Source: Verrucomicrobiota bacterium
GTDB taxonomy: Bacteria > Verrucomicrobiota > Verrucomicrobiia > Verrucomicrobiales > DEV007
Length of the DNA stretch: 64,000 nucleotides
Assembly (NCBI GenBank): GCA_020630975.1
Contig: JAHDID010000003.1
Location: 138,474-202,473 of the forward strand
Reading direction: 5' to 3'
Below, in pieces: positions 18,411 to 27,596 of the stretch (position 1 is its first letter; the number at the start of each line of letters is the position of its first letter). Below the pieces are notes generated by a model. The model ran no database searches and was not told the origin of the DNA. It saw only the letters and a list, made by a program, of their open reading frames with translations. Position numbers and translations under genes: made by a program.

Positions 18411-18653
18411 CAGGGAGGGGCTGCCTTCAGCTACCCGGCAGGCTGAGCCATACCCTTCGGCCGAGGTAGCCGGGCGACGAGACGTCGCCCCTCCTTGTGC
18501 CTGTAGGCGAGACTGCGCAGACTCACGCCCAAGGAGCGGCGCACGTCCCGTCGCCGGGCTTGCATTAGCCTATCAGCCGTCGTGCATGGGCAACGGGCTC
18601 AGCCTGCTAGGCAGCTAAAAGCAGCCCCTCCTTGGGCTTGATTCCTTGCCCTT
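18411..18653 (+). repeat. Palindromic element, copy B (longest, with nested palindrome)
   Basis: The ends 18411-18449 and 18595-18634 are imperfect inverted copies of about 40 bp (CA(A/G)GGAGGGGCTGC...GCAGGCTGAGCC). Inside, 18469-18497 and 18530-18560 form a second inverted pair around the core GCGACG(A/G)GACGT. The interior 18490-18590 is the reverse complement of 16043-16140. The whole 18307-18663 gap is otherwise without a gene. Confidence 0.88.
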
Positions 18654-18663
18654 TTCCAGCTGA

Positions 18664-19494
18664 CTATAGACAACTGTTCCTCTCCCGCCAATCACTAGGT
18701 GAATAGCCGGTCTGTTTCTTAAACCAACGGCAAAAGTAATTTTGATCCGCTAGCCCCACCTCGGTAGCCACCTCACCCACTGGTCTATCCGGAGATTCCC
18801 TCAACTGCTGCTGGGCGATGCGTAGCCGCTCTCTGCCGATCAGTTGGCCGACGCTCGGCGAGCCTTCCTGCGTCAACTGGCGAGTGAGCTGATTAGGCTC
18901 AGTATCCAGAGCCTGCGCCACAGTCCTAGGCGACCATGCTTCGGTGGATGTCTTTTTCAGAAGTCGTAGCACTTGCCACTCGCAGCTACCTTTACTCGGG
19001 GCGGTCGCTTCTTTACTCGGTGCAGCTGCTTCTACCAGCGCAGCGACCATTCGCAAGATCTCAGCAGCAGCGGCATAACTACTGGGTGCAGGCTGCTGCG
19101 CCAACCTGAGCAAGCTCCGCTCCACCGTTTTCATGGCATTGGGCGGTAGCCGCTGCACCCCAGCGAAGGGCAAGCCACTGCCAGTGCAGGTGATCGTAAG
19201 CACGAGAGGTGGATACTTTCGCCGCTTGCGAAAGCCGTGCCGTACACCTGCTGGGATCACAAAGAAATCACCCCGCTGCGCTGCATACTCCTCTTGGTGA
19301 TCTGGAAACGATTGAGTCCCCTCGCCTTTCAGATACAAAAGCAATTGGTCGGAGTCATGTTGATGAGCCGCCACCTTTTGCGTGGTTGGCAGGTGCTGGT
19401 TCACTTGGAGACTCTGCACACGCAAGCCTTCCACCTCGATCTCCAGATCGCTGAAAAGGAGTGAGCGAAACAACTCAGGATCGAGGTTTTTCAT
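18664..19494 (-). CDS. AraC-family transcriptional regulator with cupin domain
   Basis: The 276-residue protein has an N-terminal cupin-like sensor (HQHDSDQLLLYLKGEG, RGDFFVIPAGVRHGF). The C-terminal AraC/XylS DNA-binding domain (about 180-275) has the two helix-turn-helix regions SPRTVAQALDTEPNQLTRQL and EVATEVGLADQNYFCRWFKKQTGYSPSDWR. It would bind a small, probably sugar-derived, ligand and control nearby glycan genes; the target is unknown. ATG 19494 is chosen over GTG 19500. It is divergent from the chondroitin-lyase remnant at 19570. An inverted repeat, ATTAGCAC/GTGCTAAT, overlaps its start. Confidence 0.9.
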   Translation of the reverse strand: MKNLDPELFRSLLFSDLEIEVEGLRVQSLQVNQHLPTTQKVAAHQHDSDQLLLYLKGEGTQSFPDHQEEYAAQRGDFFVIPAGVRHGFRKRRKYPPLVLTITCTGSGLPFAGVQRLPPNAMKTVERSLLRLAQQPAPSSYAAAAEILRMVAALVEAAAPSKEATAPSKGSCEWQVLRLLKKTSTEAWSPRTVAQALDTEPNQLTRQLTQEGSPSVGQLIGRERLRIAQQQLRESPDRPVGEVATEVGLADQNYFCRWFKKQTGYSPSDWRERNSCL

Positions 19495-19526
19495 TAGCAC
19501 ACATTTTCATGTTTTATGGTGCTAAT
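19493..19526. promoter_or_regulatory. 8-bp inverted repeat at the araC-type start, possible autoregulatory site
   Basis: ATTAGCAC (19493-19500) and GTGCTAAT (19519-19526) are perfect inverted copies, 18 bp apart, between divergent genes. The left arm overlaps the start codon of the regulator. Confidence 0.45.
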
Positions 19527-19569
19527 CAAGCCGCTAATCTCGGTCATAGTGGCAAAGTTCTAAGACCTA

Positions 19570-20484
19570 ATGAAATTCCTCCGACGTACCGTTCTGATTC
19601 TATCTTGGATGGGGGTAGCAACGATCCTACGGAGCGCTTCTGTTTCAGCACAGACCACTAACTCCGTGAAGATGACTCCTTCAGAGCTGGTTCGGCTCGA
19701 ACCCGAGGATGTCCCCGAGAAGGTGCATCTGACTGAAGTCAAATCCAGCTACTCAGGGTATGACCTAGTGACGCCTGTTGATATAGAGGCCTACATCCTA
19801 GACACGATTCCGAGATACTGGGTGTGCGAGGGAGGTGGAAAACTGACTGTAAGCTCCGAGCGATCAGGAGCTGGGCTTAAGTCGATTCGCTGGGACTGGG
19901 TGAAAGGGAGCGTACTGAGGATAAAAAACCTAGGGATGATGACTCACTCGGAGATCACCAATCAAGATGGCCGTGGTCTCGGCAATGGTGAGGCCTATCG
20001 GCCTCCGTTTAGCTTGGCTGGATATCAGGAGGCTAAGGCTCAAGAAAACATGGCGTTTCACCTGTATTACCAGCGCATCCACAAGGAGCATAAGCATGGA
20101 GAGTTCGAGCCTGTGAAGATGCAGCTGCGCCAATACGCTAATCCAGTGAATTTTTGGTTCGACCTATCTGGTGTGGCGTTTGATAAGCAGGAAAGGCGTT
20201 TCTACAACCAAGAGGTACTTCGAGAGATGCCGACGGGAGTACCAGAGCCTGAGATAAATGAGCTGATCATTCAAGCCCCGAGCGATGTTGCCTCGGGCAC
20301 ACTGTTCCTCGATCGGCTGCTGGTAGCCGCCTCTAAGGTGTCTAACCTAAAGTCCAACCTTTGTCTTGCCCAAGAACTGATTTGCGAAATGCGACGCTAT
20401 TTCAGGGTGTCGGTTACTTTTTGCGATATTTTGTGTCAGCTAGACAGTTCCTTACAGTTAAGGGTAGGGAATGGACGAATTTGA
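19570..20484 (+). pseudogene. Truncated chondroitin/polysaccharide lyase (N-terminal domain only)
   Basis: The 304-residue ORF has a signal peptide (about 1-28). A domain matching the N-terminal jelly-roll of chondroitin ABC-type lyases (PL8 group) follows. Landmarks are GGGKLTVSSERSGAGLKSIRWDW, FSLAGY, NMAFHLYYQ, NFWFDLSGVAF, LREMPTGVPEPEINELIIQ and GTLFLDRLLVA. After about residue 258 the resemblance ends and the last 46 residues look like read-through of non-coding DNA. The catalytic alpha-toroid and C-terminal domains (roughly 700 further residues) are missing. The reading frame also runs 14 bp past the start of the sigma-factor gene at 20471. It is most likely a gene remnant; a stand-alone binding protein is less likely. 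Confidence 0.72.
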
Positions 20485-21025
20485 CCCAAAACAGACTTCC
20501 AGCTTGGAGGCATTTGCCCTACTGGTGAAGGAACACCAGGGTGCGGTACGGTCTTTTGTGACGGCTCGGATCGATGATCCTTTTGAGGCGGAAGACCTCG
20601 CCCAGGAAACGTTTTTGATCGCTTACCGAAAACTGGACGAAGTTGACCTGTCGCGCCCCATTCGGCCCTGGCTCTGCACCATCGCTGGGAACTTGGTGAA
20701 GAATTACCGGCGCAAACGTCGAGCCAAGCCGCTAAGTAACAGCTATGATAGCATCCTCGACCTACTCGATTCAGAGGTAGAATCTCTCGACTCATCCTGG
20801 CATACGACACCTGTGGGTGAGGCGCTGGAGCAGTGTCTTGGTAAATTAAGCGAAGCGGCCAGGGAGCTAGTTCGGCTGCGCTACGAGGAAAGCATGGGGA
20901 TCGCCGAAATTGGCAATACTACGGGTGGCAAGCACTCTGCGATCACCATGAAACTGCATCGAATCCGAGATCAATTGCGGGTCTGCATTGAGACCCAACT
21001 CAAACAGGAAGAGGCCCATGGATAA
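20471..21025 (+). CDS. ECF-type RNA polymerase sigma factor
   Basis: The 184-residue protein has region 2 (VKEHQGAVRSFVTARIDDPFEAEDLAQETFLIAYRKL, then RPWLCTIAGNLVKNYRRKRR) and region 4 (LGKLSEAARELVRLRYEESMGIAEIGNTTGGKHSAITMKLHRIRDQLR). It lacks regions 1 and 3, as expected of ECF factors. It would direct transcription of its own cluster. Its stop overlaps the start of the FecR-LamG gene by 8 bp (ATGGATAA), so the two are translationally coupled. It is the first gene of a five-gene operon, and the FecR-like partner is its likely membrane regulator. Confidence 0.93.
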   Translation: MDEFDPKQTSSLEAFALLVKEHQGAVRSFVTARIDDPFEAEDLAQETFLIAYRKLDEVDLSRPIRPWLCTIAGNLVKNYRRKRRAKPLSNSYDSILDLLDSEVESLDSSWHTTPVGEALEQCLGKLSEAARELVRLRYEESMGIAEIGNTTGGKHSAITMKLHRIRDQLRVCIETQLKQEEAHG

Positions 21026-22562
21026 ATCAACGCGCGATAGCTTACTGGCCGACTGGTATGATAAAGAGCTCTCTGAATCAGAAGCCGAGCAATTGCAGTC
21101 GGCGCTCCGTGCAGACAATGCCTTTCGGGAAATGGCTGCCAAGGAACTGGTCGTTCACAGGCACTTGGCCCAGCAACGAGTGCCAGACGGCGATTTTGTC
21201 GCACAAGTCTTGGGCACATTACAAAGGGACGACGAGTCGGATGCTATCTCTACAGCGGTCATAGCCAATCTTCAGCTGCAGAAAAAGCGAAATCGGAAAC
21301 GACTCTTTATCAGTTTGGCTACAGGTGCCGCTATCATGCTGGCTGTGGGATTCTTTCTAAACCAGCCAAAGGATAACCGTGTCAGGGTAATTGCTACCGA
21401 AGGAATTGGCACTTTGAAAACAGAACGCCTCTATGCCGGAAAACGGGTCCGTCTCGGTCGCGGTATCATAGAGCTGGAGCTAGGTAATGATGCCCGTGTG
21501 GTGATTGAGGCTCCGGCTGCGTTTGACCTCCGGTCGCCCGATCATATCTACCTAAACCGAGGGCGATGTTTCGCCGAGATGAAGAAGGGAACCTCAGGAT
21601 TGGTGATTGAGACCCCTACAGGCAGAGTGCTCGACCTGGGCACGACATTTGGAGTCGAGGTAGATGACTCGAAGGGCATGGAGGTCCATGTATTTGATGG
21701 TAAAGTCGAACTATCGAGAGCCGACCTGAAAAAAGAAATCGAGCAGGGTGATGCAATAGCCTTTGACGAAATGGGAACGCGCACTGAGTTCGATGCGGTC
21801 CCCCAACATTTTGTATCGCATATCCCGAGAGGAACCGAAACCACCCCAGACTACATGCACTGGTGTTTTGATGAGGGGGTAGGGTCTGTTGTTTCAGTAG
21901 CCGGGAAAGACCCGAACCTCGCTTTAGCGAATGGGCAACTGAATGGCGACGGTAGAGCATGGGTAGATGGCGTCCATGGATCAGCCTTAGCGTTCGATGG
22001 GGCCAGTCATTGGGTAGACACCGGTCACCCTGGGATATCCGGTAGTGTAGCCCGCACGGTCGCCGCCTGGGTCAAAATACCTGCCAATTGGGGCGAACAC
22101 GAAAAAGAAGCGGCCCCTATCATGTCGTGGGGCAAGATCGACGGTGAATCGGTAGGCCAAGGCTGGATGATGTCGGTAGGCAGGAAGAATAAACGCGATC
22201 CTGAAAAGTTTGGCAGGCTACGTCTGAGTGTGGGTGAGCAAGTCATCCTCGGGACGACTGATCTTCGCGATGGGCGTTGGCATCATATCGCCGCTGTCGC
22301 CGATAGCGGAGAGAATGGCGCTAGCGTATTGCTCTATGTTGATGGTAACTTGGAAAATGTGATTCGGAACTCGATCGATTTCATCGATACTGAAATAGGC
22401 AAAGCTAGTTCCGAAACGATTCGGTTCGGGCGTCAGGTTTTCTGGGATCATCTGTATATGCGTGGCTCGTTGGACGATGTTTGGTTGTTTAGAGCAGCGC
22501 TCTCTGGCGATGAGATTCGCGCCCTTATGAATGGCGAGGGTGCCCCTAGCTACACCGAATAA
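21018..22562 (+). CDS. FecR-domain membrane protein with C-terminal LamG domain
   Basis: The 514-residue protein has a cytoplasmic N-terminus like an anti-sigma region (LLADWYDKELSESEAEQLQSALRADNAFREMAAKELVVHRHL). A transmembrane helix (about 97-113, LFISLATGAAIMLAVGFFL) follows. The FecR domain (about 130-260) carries ETPTGRVLDLGTTFGVEV and VFDGKVELS. The C-terminal concanavalin-like LamG domain (about 280-510) carries ALAFDGASHWVDTG, TVAAWVKIPAN, DGRWHHIAAVAD and YVDGNLE. It probably senses or binds a glycan outside and controls the ECF factor, as in other FecR/sigma pairs; this role is inferred. ATG 21018, overlapping the sigma-factor stop, is preferred. Confidence 0.9.
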   Translation: MDKSTRDSLLADWYDKELSESEAEQLQSALRADNAFREMAAKELVVHRHLAQQRVPDGDFVAQVLGTLQRDDESDAISTAVIANLQLQKKRNRKRLFISLATGAAIMLAVGFFLNQPKDNRVRVIATEGIGTLKTERLYAGKRVRLGRGIIELELGNDARVVIEAPAAFDLRSPDHIYLNRGRCFAEMKKGTSGLVIETPTGRVLDLGTTFGVEVDDSKGMEVHVFDGKVELSRADLKKEIEQGDAIAFDEMGTRTEFDAVPQHFVSHIPRGTETTPDYMHWCFDEGVGSVVSVAGKDPNLALANGQLNGDGRAWVDGVHGSALAFDGASHWVDTGHPGISGSVARTVAAWVKIPANWGEHEKEAAPIMSWGKIDGESVGQGWMMSVGRKNKRDPEKFGRLRLSVGEQVILGTTDLRDGRWHHIAAVADSGENGASVLLYVDGNLENVIRNSIDFIDTEIGKASSETIRFGRQVFWDHLYMRGSLDDVWLFRAALSGDEIRALMNGEGAPSYTE

Positions 22563-22574
22563 AACACTTACGAA

Positions 22575-25154
22575 ATGTATCGAAAATTCTTCATCACTGT
22601 GAGCTCGATTTTTTCGATAGGCGTTGTGCCTATCGGGGCCTCTGAGTTCTATTCAGTCATCCAGCCGTTTTTCGAGGAGCACTGCATCAAGTGCCATGGC
22701 CCGGACAAGGCAAAGAGTGGTGTGAGACTGGACGAACTGCCAGCTCATATCGAGGATGACTACACGGCAGAGGATTGGCAGGAGATCTTGGATGTCCTCA
22801 ATGGGGCGGAGATGCCACCAGAGGATGAGCCGCAGCCGAGCACTGAGGAATTGGCCGAAGTCATCGCCGCAATGACAGACTCACTTTTCGAAGCCCGCAA
22901 ACGCATGGTCGATCCCAAGTCGGTGACCATTCGACGGCTCAACAAAAGGGAATACGCCAATACCATCCGAGATTTGCTCGGGGTGCATGTCGATACCACT
23001 GGCTTACCAGTAGATGGCACACTAGATGGCTTCGATACCGTCGGCGATGCCCATTTCATGTCGGTGCCCCAGTTCGAGAAATACCTAGACCTGGCGAAAG
23101 CAGCTCTGGATCGTGCGTTGGTCAATGGCCCTCGTCCGGAGACCTTCACTGTGCGCAAAGAAGTCGAGTTGGCTCGAAATGAAAAAGCTGAAGAGTCCGT
23201 TTCTCGTATGAAGGACCTGGCGGCTCAGTATGACCAGATAATCAGCAATCCGGAAAGTAACACAGACGAGATCAAGCATGCGGAAACTCGAAAGACTAAG
23301 ATGCTGGACTCGATGCTGCGAGCGAAGGGCTACCTAGATCAGGTTGCTTCGGAAACGGGTGCCATACTGGATATTACCCAGGCACCGTTTGGAGGGCAGG
23401 CTCACGACAAGGTGTCAATCGATCGTCCAGGTAGCGACCGAGGGCGACCAGAAGAAGGAACACCCAAAATCGCAACGCTTGGTGCTCCTATTGGTAGGTA
23501 TATCGCTAGGTTTCGAGCGGGGCTGACTTGCTCACCATCTGATGGTGAGCGGCTAGTCGTGGAAGTCACTCGATCTGATACCTTTAATATGCAAGTGAGC
23601 TACCGTCATTCTCTAGGTGTGTTTGAGATCACTCAGACCTGGGATGATCCCCATCTGATCGAAGTCCCATTTGAAAACCTTGGTGAACTTGATGATAGGA
23701 TAGCGGTACGAGTCGATAAATATAACGAGTCGCAATACCAATCGAAGGTTCGCGGGCGAGGCAACTTTCAGTTCCCTGACTCTGCAAAAACACCCTACGT
23801 ATGGATCGATTGGCTGGAAGTTGAGGGGCCGCTGATTGAGGAGTGGCCGCCACCGGCTTGGAAAGCGACATTCTTCGATGGTGATACACCCAGCGAGTCC
23901 GAAGAATTGAGTTATGCCCGCGAGGTTATTGCTGAGTTCGCTGGCAGAGCATTTCGCGGGCGTGATGCCAAGCCTGAGTTCCTTGATAGATTACTCGGCA
24001 TCTATACCGACTACCGTACCACGGGATCTTCATTCACCGAATCTATAAAAGAATCATTGGCGGTGGTGTTGGCTTCACCGAGCTTTGTCTATCTAGTGGA
24101 ACCTAACAACACCGATCAGAGGCGTGCTCTATCCGATCAAGAGTTAGCGTCCAGGTTGTCTTATTTTCTCTGGAGCCACCCGCCTGATGCTGAGTTGCTT
24201 AAATTGGCTCAGGAAGATCGTTTGTCGAATTCCTTATTGGGCCAGGTAGATAGACTACTGAATGATCCGAAGGCAGATCACTTCACACACGCTTTTATCA
24301 GTCAATGGCTAGAGCTGGATTGGCTAGACATGATCGTTATCAACAAGAGTTTCACGGAATTCAATGAGGCGGTGCGCCAGTCGATGCGCGACGAACCTGT
24401 CGAGATGTTTCGCGAACTCATTCGTCAGAACAGCAGTGTGACAGACTTTATCGATTGCGATTACACCATGGCGGATGGATTGCTATCACGCTACTACGGC
24501 TTCCCAGCGCAAGAGGGGGTTCGATTTCGGAAAGTGAATTTGCCTGCAGACTCTCCTCGTGGTGGCCTGCTAGGTATGGGGTCGGTATTGACGATGACAG
24601 GGACAGGAGACCGAACCTCGCCAGTCGAGCGTGGCGTTTTTGTCTATGAGCATATGTTGGGAAAACATATATCTCCACCACCGCCTAATGTACCCCAGCT
24701 CGTCGTAGAGGATGGTAGTGGGCTCACGGTCCGACAGTTGCTCGAGGCACATACCAGTCAGGCGCAATGCGCGTCCTGCCATCGACGCATGGATCCTCTC
24801 GGCTTTGGTCTGGAGCACTTTGATGCGGTGGGGCAATGGCGAGATTTCGAAGCGGCAAGTAATGAACGCGGTCGACCGGTCAAAGGAAACGCAATCGATG
24901 CCCGTGGAGCTATGCCAGACCGCAAACGGACATTTAGCGGTCACGAACAATTGAAAACCTATCTGATGGAGGACCACGACCAGATGGCGTACGGTTTTTT
25001 GAAATCGATGCTAACTTACGCTTTGGGACGTCGGGTCGGGTTTTCAGACGGGCAATTCGTCGAAGAGATGCAAGCAGAGTGGAAGCAGCAAAACTATGGA
25101 ATGCGCAGTCTCATACATCTCATCGTAAATAGTGAGGAATTTAGAAGTAAGTAA
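22575..25154 (+). CDS. Exported PSCyt1 / DUF1587-DUF1592-DUF1588-DUF1585 protein
   Basis: The 859-residue protein has a signal peptide (1-22). PSCyt1 with heme motif CIKCHG comes first (about 37-42), with MPPEDEPQPSTEEL nearby. DUF1587 (VTIRRLNKREYANTIRDLLGV), a middle part with a carbohydrate-binding look, DUF1592 (LASRLSYFLWSHPPDAELL), DUF1588 (RGGLLGMGSVLTMTGTGDRTSPVERG, then CASCHRRMDPLGFGLEHFD) and DUF1585 (YGFLKSMLTYALGRRVGF) follow. This set is one of the two typical PVC cytochrome-like architectures. Its biochemical role is unknown but it is found with DUF1552 proteins, as here. It is 12 bp from the FecR-LamG gene and probably co-transcribed. Confidence 0.93.
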   Translation: MYRKFFITVSSIFSIGVVPIGASEFYSVIQPFFEEHCIKCHGPDKAKSGVRLDELPAHIEDDYTAEDWQEILDVLNGAEMPPEDEPQPSTEELAEVIAAMTDSLFEARKRMVDPKSVTIRRLNKREYANTIRDLLGVHVDTTGLPVDGTLDGFDTVGDAHFMSVPQFEKYLDLAKAALDRALVNGPRPETFTVRKEVELARNEKAEESVSRMKDLAAQYDQIISNPESNTDEIKHAETRKTKMLDSMLRAKGYLDQVASETGAILDITQAPFGGQAHDKVSIDRPGSDRGRPEEGTPKIATLGAPIGRYIARFRAGLTCSPSDGERLVVEVTRSDTFNMQVSYRHSLGVFEITQTWDDPHLIEVPFENLGELDDRIAVRVDKYNESQYQSKVRGRGNFQFPDSAKTPYVWIDWLEVEGPLIEEWPPPAWKATFFDGDTPSESEELSYAREVIAEFAGRAFRGRDAKPEFLDRLLGIYTDYRTTGSSFTESIKESLAVVLASPSFVYLVEPNNTDQRRALSDQELASRLSYFLWSHPPDAELLKLAQEDRLSNSLLGQVDRLLNDPKADHFTHAFISQWLELDWLDMIVINKSFTEFNEAVRQSMRDEPVEMFRELIRQNSSVTDFIDCDYTMADGLLSRYYGFPAQEGVRFRKVNLPADSPRGGLLGMGSVLTMTGTGDRTSPVERGVFVYEHMLGKHISPPPPNVPQLVVEDGSGLTVRQLLEAHTSQAQCASCHRRMDPLGFGLEHFDAVGQWRDFEAASNERGRPVKGNAIDARGAMPDRKRTFSGHEQLKTYLMEDHDQMAYGFLKSMLTYALGRRVGFSDGQFVEEMQAEWKQQNYGMRSLIHLIVNSEEFRSK

Positions 25155-25183
25155 TAAGTAACAGGATCTAAGCCGCCAACGAG

Positions 25184-26461
25184 ATGAACAGTCTATCACG
25201 TAGAACCCTGCTCAGAGGAGCGGGAGCCTCAGTCATGCTGCCGCTACTGGAGTCATACGCGGCAGCGGGGGCAGCTCCGCCTCGCCGCCTTATTTTTCTT
25301 AACTTTGGTTACGGCCCATCGGAGTCGTGGTATCCCACTGAAGCTGGCGCGGGCTTTACCCTACCCGAGGCCATGCAGCCGCTTGAGAGGCTGCGTGATT
25401 CGTTCTCGGTCGTTAGTAACCTAACCAATATTCAATCATCGGGGACGGGAGCGCACTGGGGAGCGACTACATTTCTCACCGGTGCCAACGTCCGTCGAAC
25501 TCCTGGTCGAGAATTCCACAATGATATCTCCTGCGACCAAGTAGCAGCCGCCCATCTGGGGAGGGATGTTCGCTATGCTTCGCTAGCTCTTTCGGGAACC
25601 GATGATGATGTGCAAGGAGCAGGTCCAGGGTCCTCGCTTTCATGGGATGCTCTCGGCAATCCTATCCAGGGAATCAGCGATCCAGTAGCGCTTTTCAGCC
25701 AACTCTTTGGAGACGGCGGTATGAGCCTGGAAGAGCGGCGTTTGCTTCTGGATAGAAAGCGCAGCGTGCTCGATGCCGTACGATCCGATGCCACCGGAGT
25801 CTTCGGGGAAGTGGGAAAGCGGGACAAGGAAAAAGTCGATGAATACTTTACCCTGATCCGAAATATCGAAAAGCGACTCGCCCGCAGCGAAGCTTGGCTC
25901 GACAAACCCAAACCCGACGCTCCCATGTCTCTACCTAGTCCCGTGCTAGAAGGAACACCCGAGATTGAGCTGATGTTCGACTTAATGGTGGCCGCACTGC
26001 GCACCGATTCGACCAGAGTGATCAGCTATCGGATGCCTACCAAGAGCCTATTCGCTGAGTTCGAGAAGGAAACAGGGAATAGCGCCGTTGGCTCACACCC
26101 CATGACCCACTTTGGTGCCAAGACATCAGTCGCCTACAAGCAGCTCGTCTGGAGAGATAAAAAAATCTGTAGCTTGTTCGCGACCCTACTCAATAAAATG
26201 AAAGTGATCGAAGAAGTCGATGGTAGCAGTCTACTCGATAATACGTTGATCGCTATGGGTAGCGGCCTGCACACTGGTCACAAGCGGAGAAATCTGCCAA
26301 TTCTCTTAGGTGGTGGTGGTCTCAACCATGGGATCAATCATGTCTACAAGGCTGACGAAACTCCTTTAGGTAATCTGTGGCTGAGCATGCTCAAGCACTC
26401 CGGTTGCCCCGTAGATTCGTTTGCGGATAGTGATGGGCCTTTGAGCGGTATATTTGGCTAG
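25184..26461 (+). CDS. DUF1552 protein with Tat-type signal
   Basis: The 425-residue protein has a twin-arginine signal (SRRTLLRGAGASVMLPLLE). Conserved DUF1552 blocks follow: RLIFLNFGYGPSESWYPT, GTGAHWGATTFLTGA, SCDQVAAAHLG, ALSGTDDD, RVISYRMPTKSLFAEFE and GSGLHTGHKRRNLPILLGGGGL. The family resembles DUF1501 and is exported; its chemistry is not known. It lies 29 bp after the PSCyt1/DUF1592 gene, its usual partner in planctomycetes and verrucomicrobia. Sequence and length look complete. Confidence 0.92.
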   Translation: MNSLSRRTLLRGAGASVMLPLLESYAAAGAAPPRRLIFLNFGYGPSESWYPTEAGAGFTLPEAMQPLERLRDSFSVVSNLTNIQSSGTGAHWGATTFLTGANVRRTPGREFHNDISCDQVAAAHLGRDVRYASLALSGTDDDVQGAGPGSSLSWDALGNPIQGISDPVALFSQLFGDGGMSLEERRLLLDRKRSVLDAVRSDATGVFGEVGKRDKEKVDEYFTLIRNIEKRLARSEAWLDKPKPDAPMSLPSPVLEGTPEIELMFDLMVAALRTDSTRVISYRMPTKSLFAEFEKETGNSAVGSHPMTHFGAKTSVAYKQLVWRDKKICSLFATLLNKMKVIEEVDGSSLLDNTLIAMGSGLHTGHKRRNLPILLGGGGLNHGINHVYKADETPLGNLWLSMLKHSGCPVDSFADSDGPLSGIFG

Positions 26462-26472
26462 CCTTGATAAAC

Positions 26473-27561
26473 ATGAATGTATTTTATTTTCTAGTCCTTT
26501 TCCTGGCATTCGGTTGGGCAACAGCCACGGATTCTTACCTATTCATAGGATCTCGTAGCTCAGATTCGGAGCTAGCAGGGATCTACTCGGCGAAACTGTC
26601 CGATGGGCAGCTTACTACGCCTAGCAGAGAATTCCCCCTGAAATACGGAGCGACTCTAGAGCTGAACCACAGACGTGATGTCTTATACGCCAGCGAAAGT
26701 GCAGGGGCAAAGAATACTGGCATGGTAATCGCGCTCAAGGTTTTACCAGGTGGCGATCTGGTGGAGATCAATCGGGTCGACTCTGGTGTCGATCACTTTT
26801 GCAGCTTAGCCGTTTCGAAAGATGGGAGATATTTAATAGGTACATCCTTTGGTTTAGGGGTGGTTAGTTGTTTTCGTCTGGCTGAGGATGGTGAAATTCA
26901 GAACGAAACTTCCCGAATCACACTACCACGCTTCCCCAAAGGCAATAAGGTGTTGGCTCGCGCGCACGATGCGGAAATTACCGACGATGGTCGATTCGTG
27001 TTCGTTACTGATATTGCAAACAATCGCTTGTACACCTTTACCCTAGATTCGAGATCAGGATTGCTAGAACAAAAAAGCTTCATCACGTCTGATTCCTTTG
27101 AGGGCCCTAGGCACCTGATCTTGAACAAGGACGAAACCTGCGTCTACATCTTGAATCAAAAAGGTTCTTCAATTGTTGTGTTTGGGCATGATGGCGAAGG
27201 TAGTTTGGTTGAACGCCAATCCATTTCCACCCTGCCCTCGGACTACGAAGGCAAACAAAACCACTCAGCTGAAATCCTTATACATCCAAGCCAAAAATTT
27301 CTCTACGCTTCCAACCGAAATCACGATCACTTCAGTAGCTTCCAGGTGTCCGAGACAGGCACGCTGACAAAAGTTCAGTCCATCGGATCAGGGGGTGAAA
27401 GTCCTTGGAGTTTTGTACTCAATCAATCAGGATCGCATCTGATCGGGTCTAACCTTAAAACAAGTAATCTAATCGTGTTTGAAATAGATCAAAAGACTGG
27501 GGTTCTCACTCGGACCCAGTCAGAGGTAGAAATACCAGAGCCGGTGTCTCTTGTGCTATGA
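26473..27561 (+). CDS. Exported lactonase-type seven-bladed beta-propeller
   Basis: The 362-residue protein has a signal peptide (1-20, GWATATDS). Propeller repeats follow: SYLFIGSRSSDSELAGIYSAKL, VDHFCSLAVSKDGRYLIGTSFG, ARAHDAEITDDGRFVFVTDIANNRLYTF, PRHLILNKDETCVYILNQ, HSAEILIHPSQKFLYASNRNHDH and SPWSFVLNQSGSHLIGSN. This is the pattern of the 6-phosphogluconolactonase-like family. Export makes a role in the pentose phosphate pathway unlikely; a periplasmic sugar lactone is more plausible, but unproven. ATG 26473 begins the signal peptide, 11 bp after the DUF1552 stop. It is the last gene of the ECF operon. Confidence 0.85.
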   Translation: MNVFYFLVLFLAFGWATATDSYLFIGSRSSDSELAGIYSAKLSDGQLTTPSREFPLKYGATLELNHRRDVLYASESAGAKNTGMVIALKVLPGGDLVEINRVDSGVDHFCSLAVSKDGRYLIGTSFGLGVVSCFRLAEDGEIQNETSRITLPRFPKGNKVLARAHDAEITDDGRFVFVTDIANNRLYTFTLDSRSGLLEQKSFITSDSFEGPRHLILNKDETCVYILNQKGSSIVVFGHDGEGSLVERQSISTLPSDYEGKQNHSAEILIHPSQKFLYASNRNHDHFSSFQVSETGTLTKVQSIGSGGESPWSFVLNQSGSHLIGSNLKTSNLIVFEIDQKTGVLTRTQSEVEIPEPVSLVL

Positions 27562-27596
27562 TGTACCGACAGACAATAATCGGCCAATTTTGGGCC

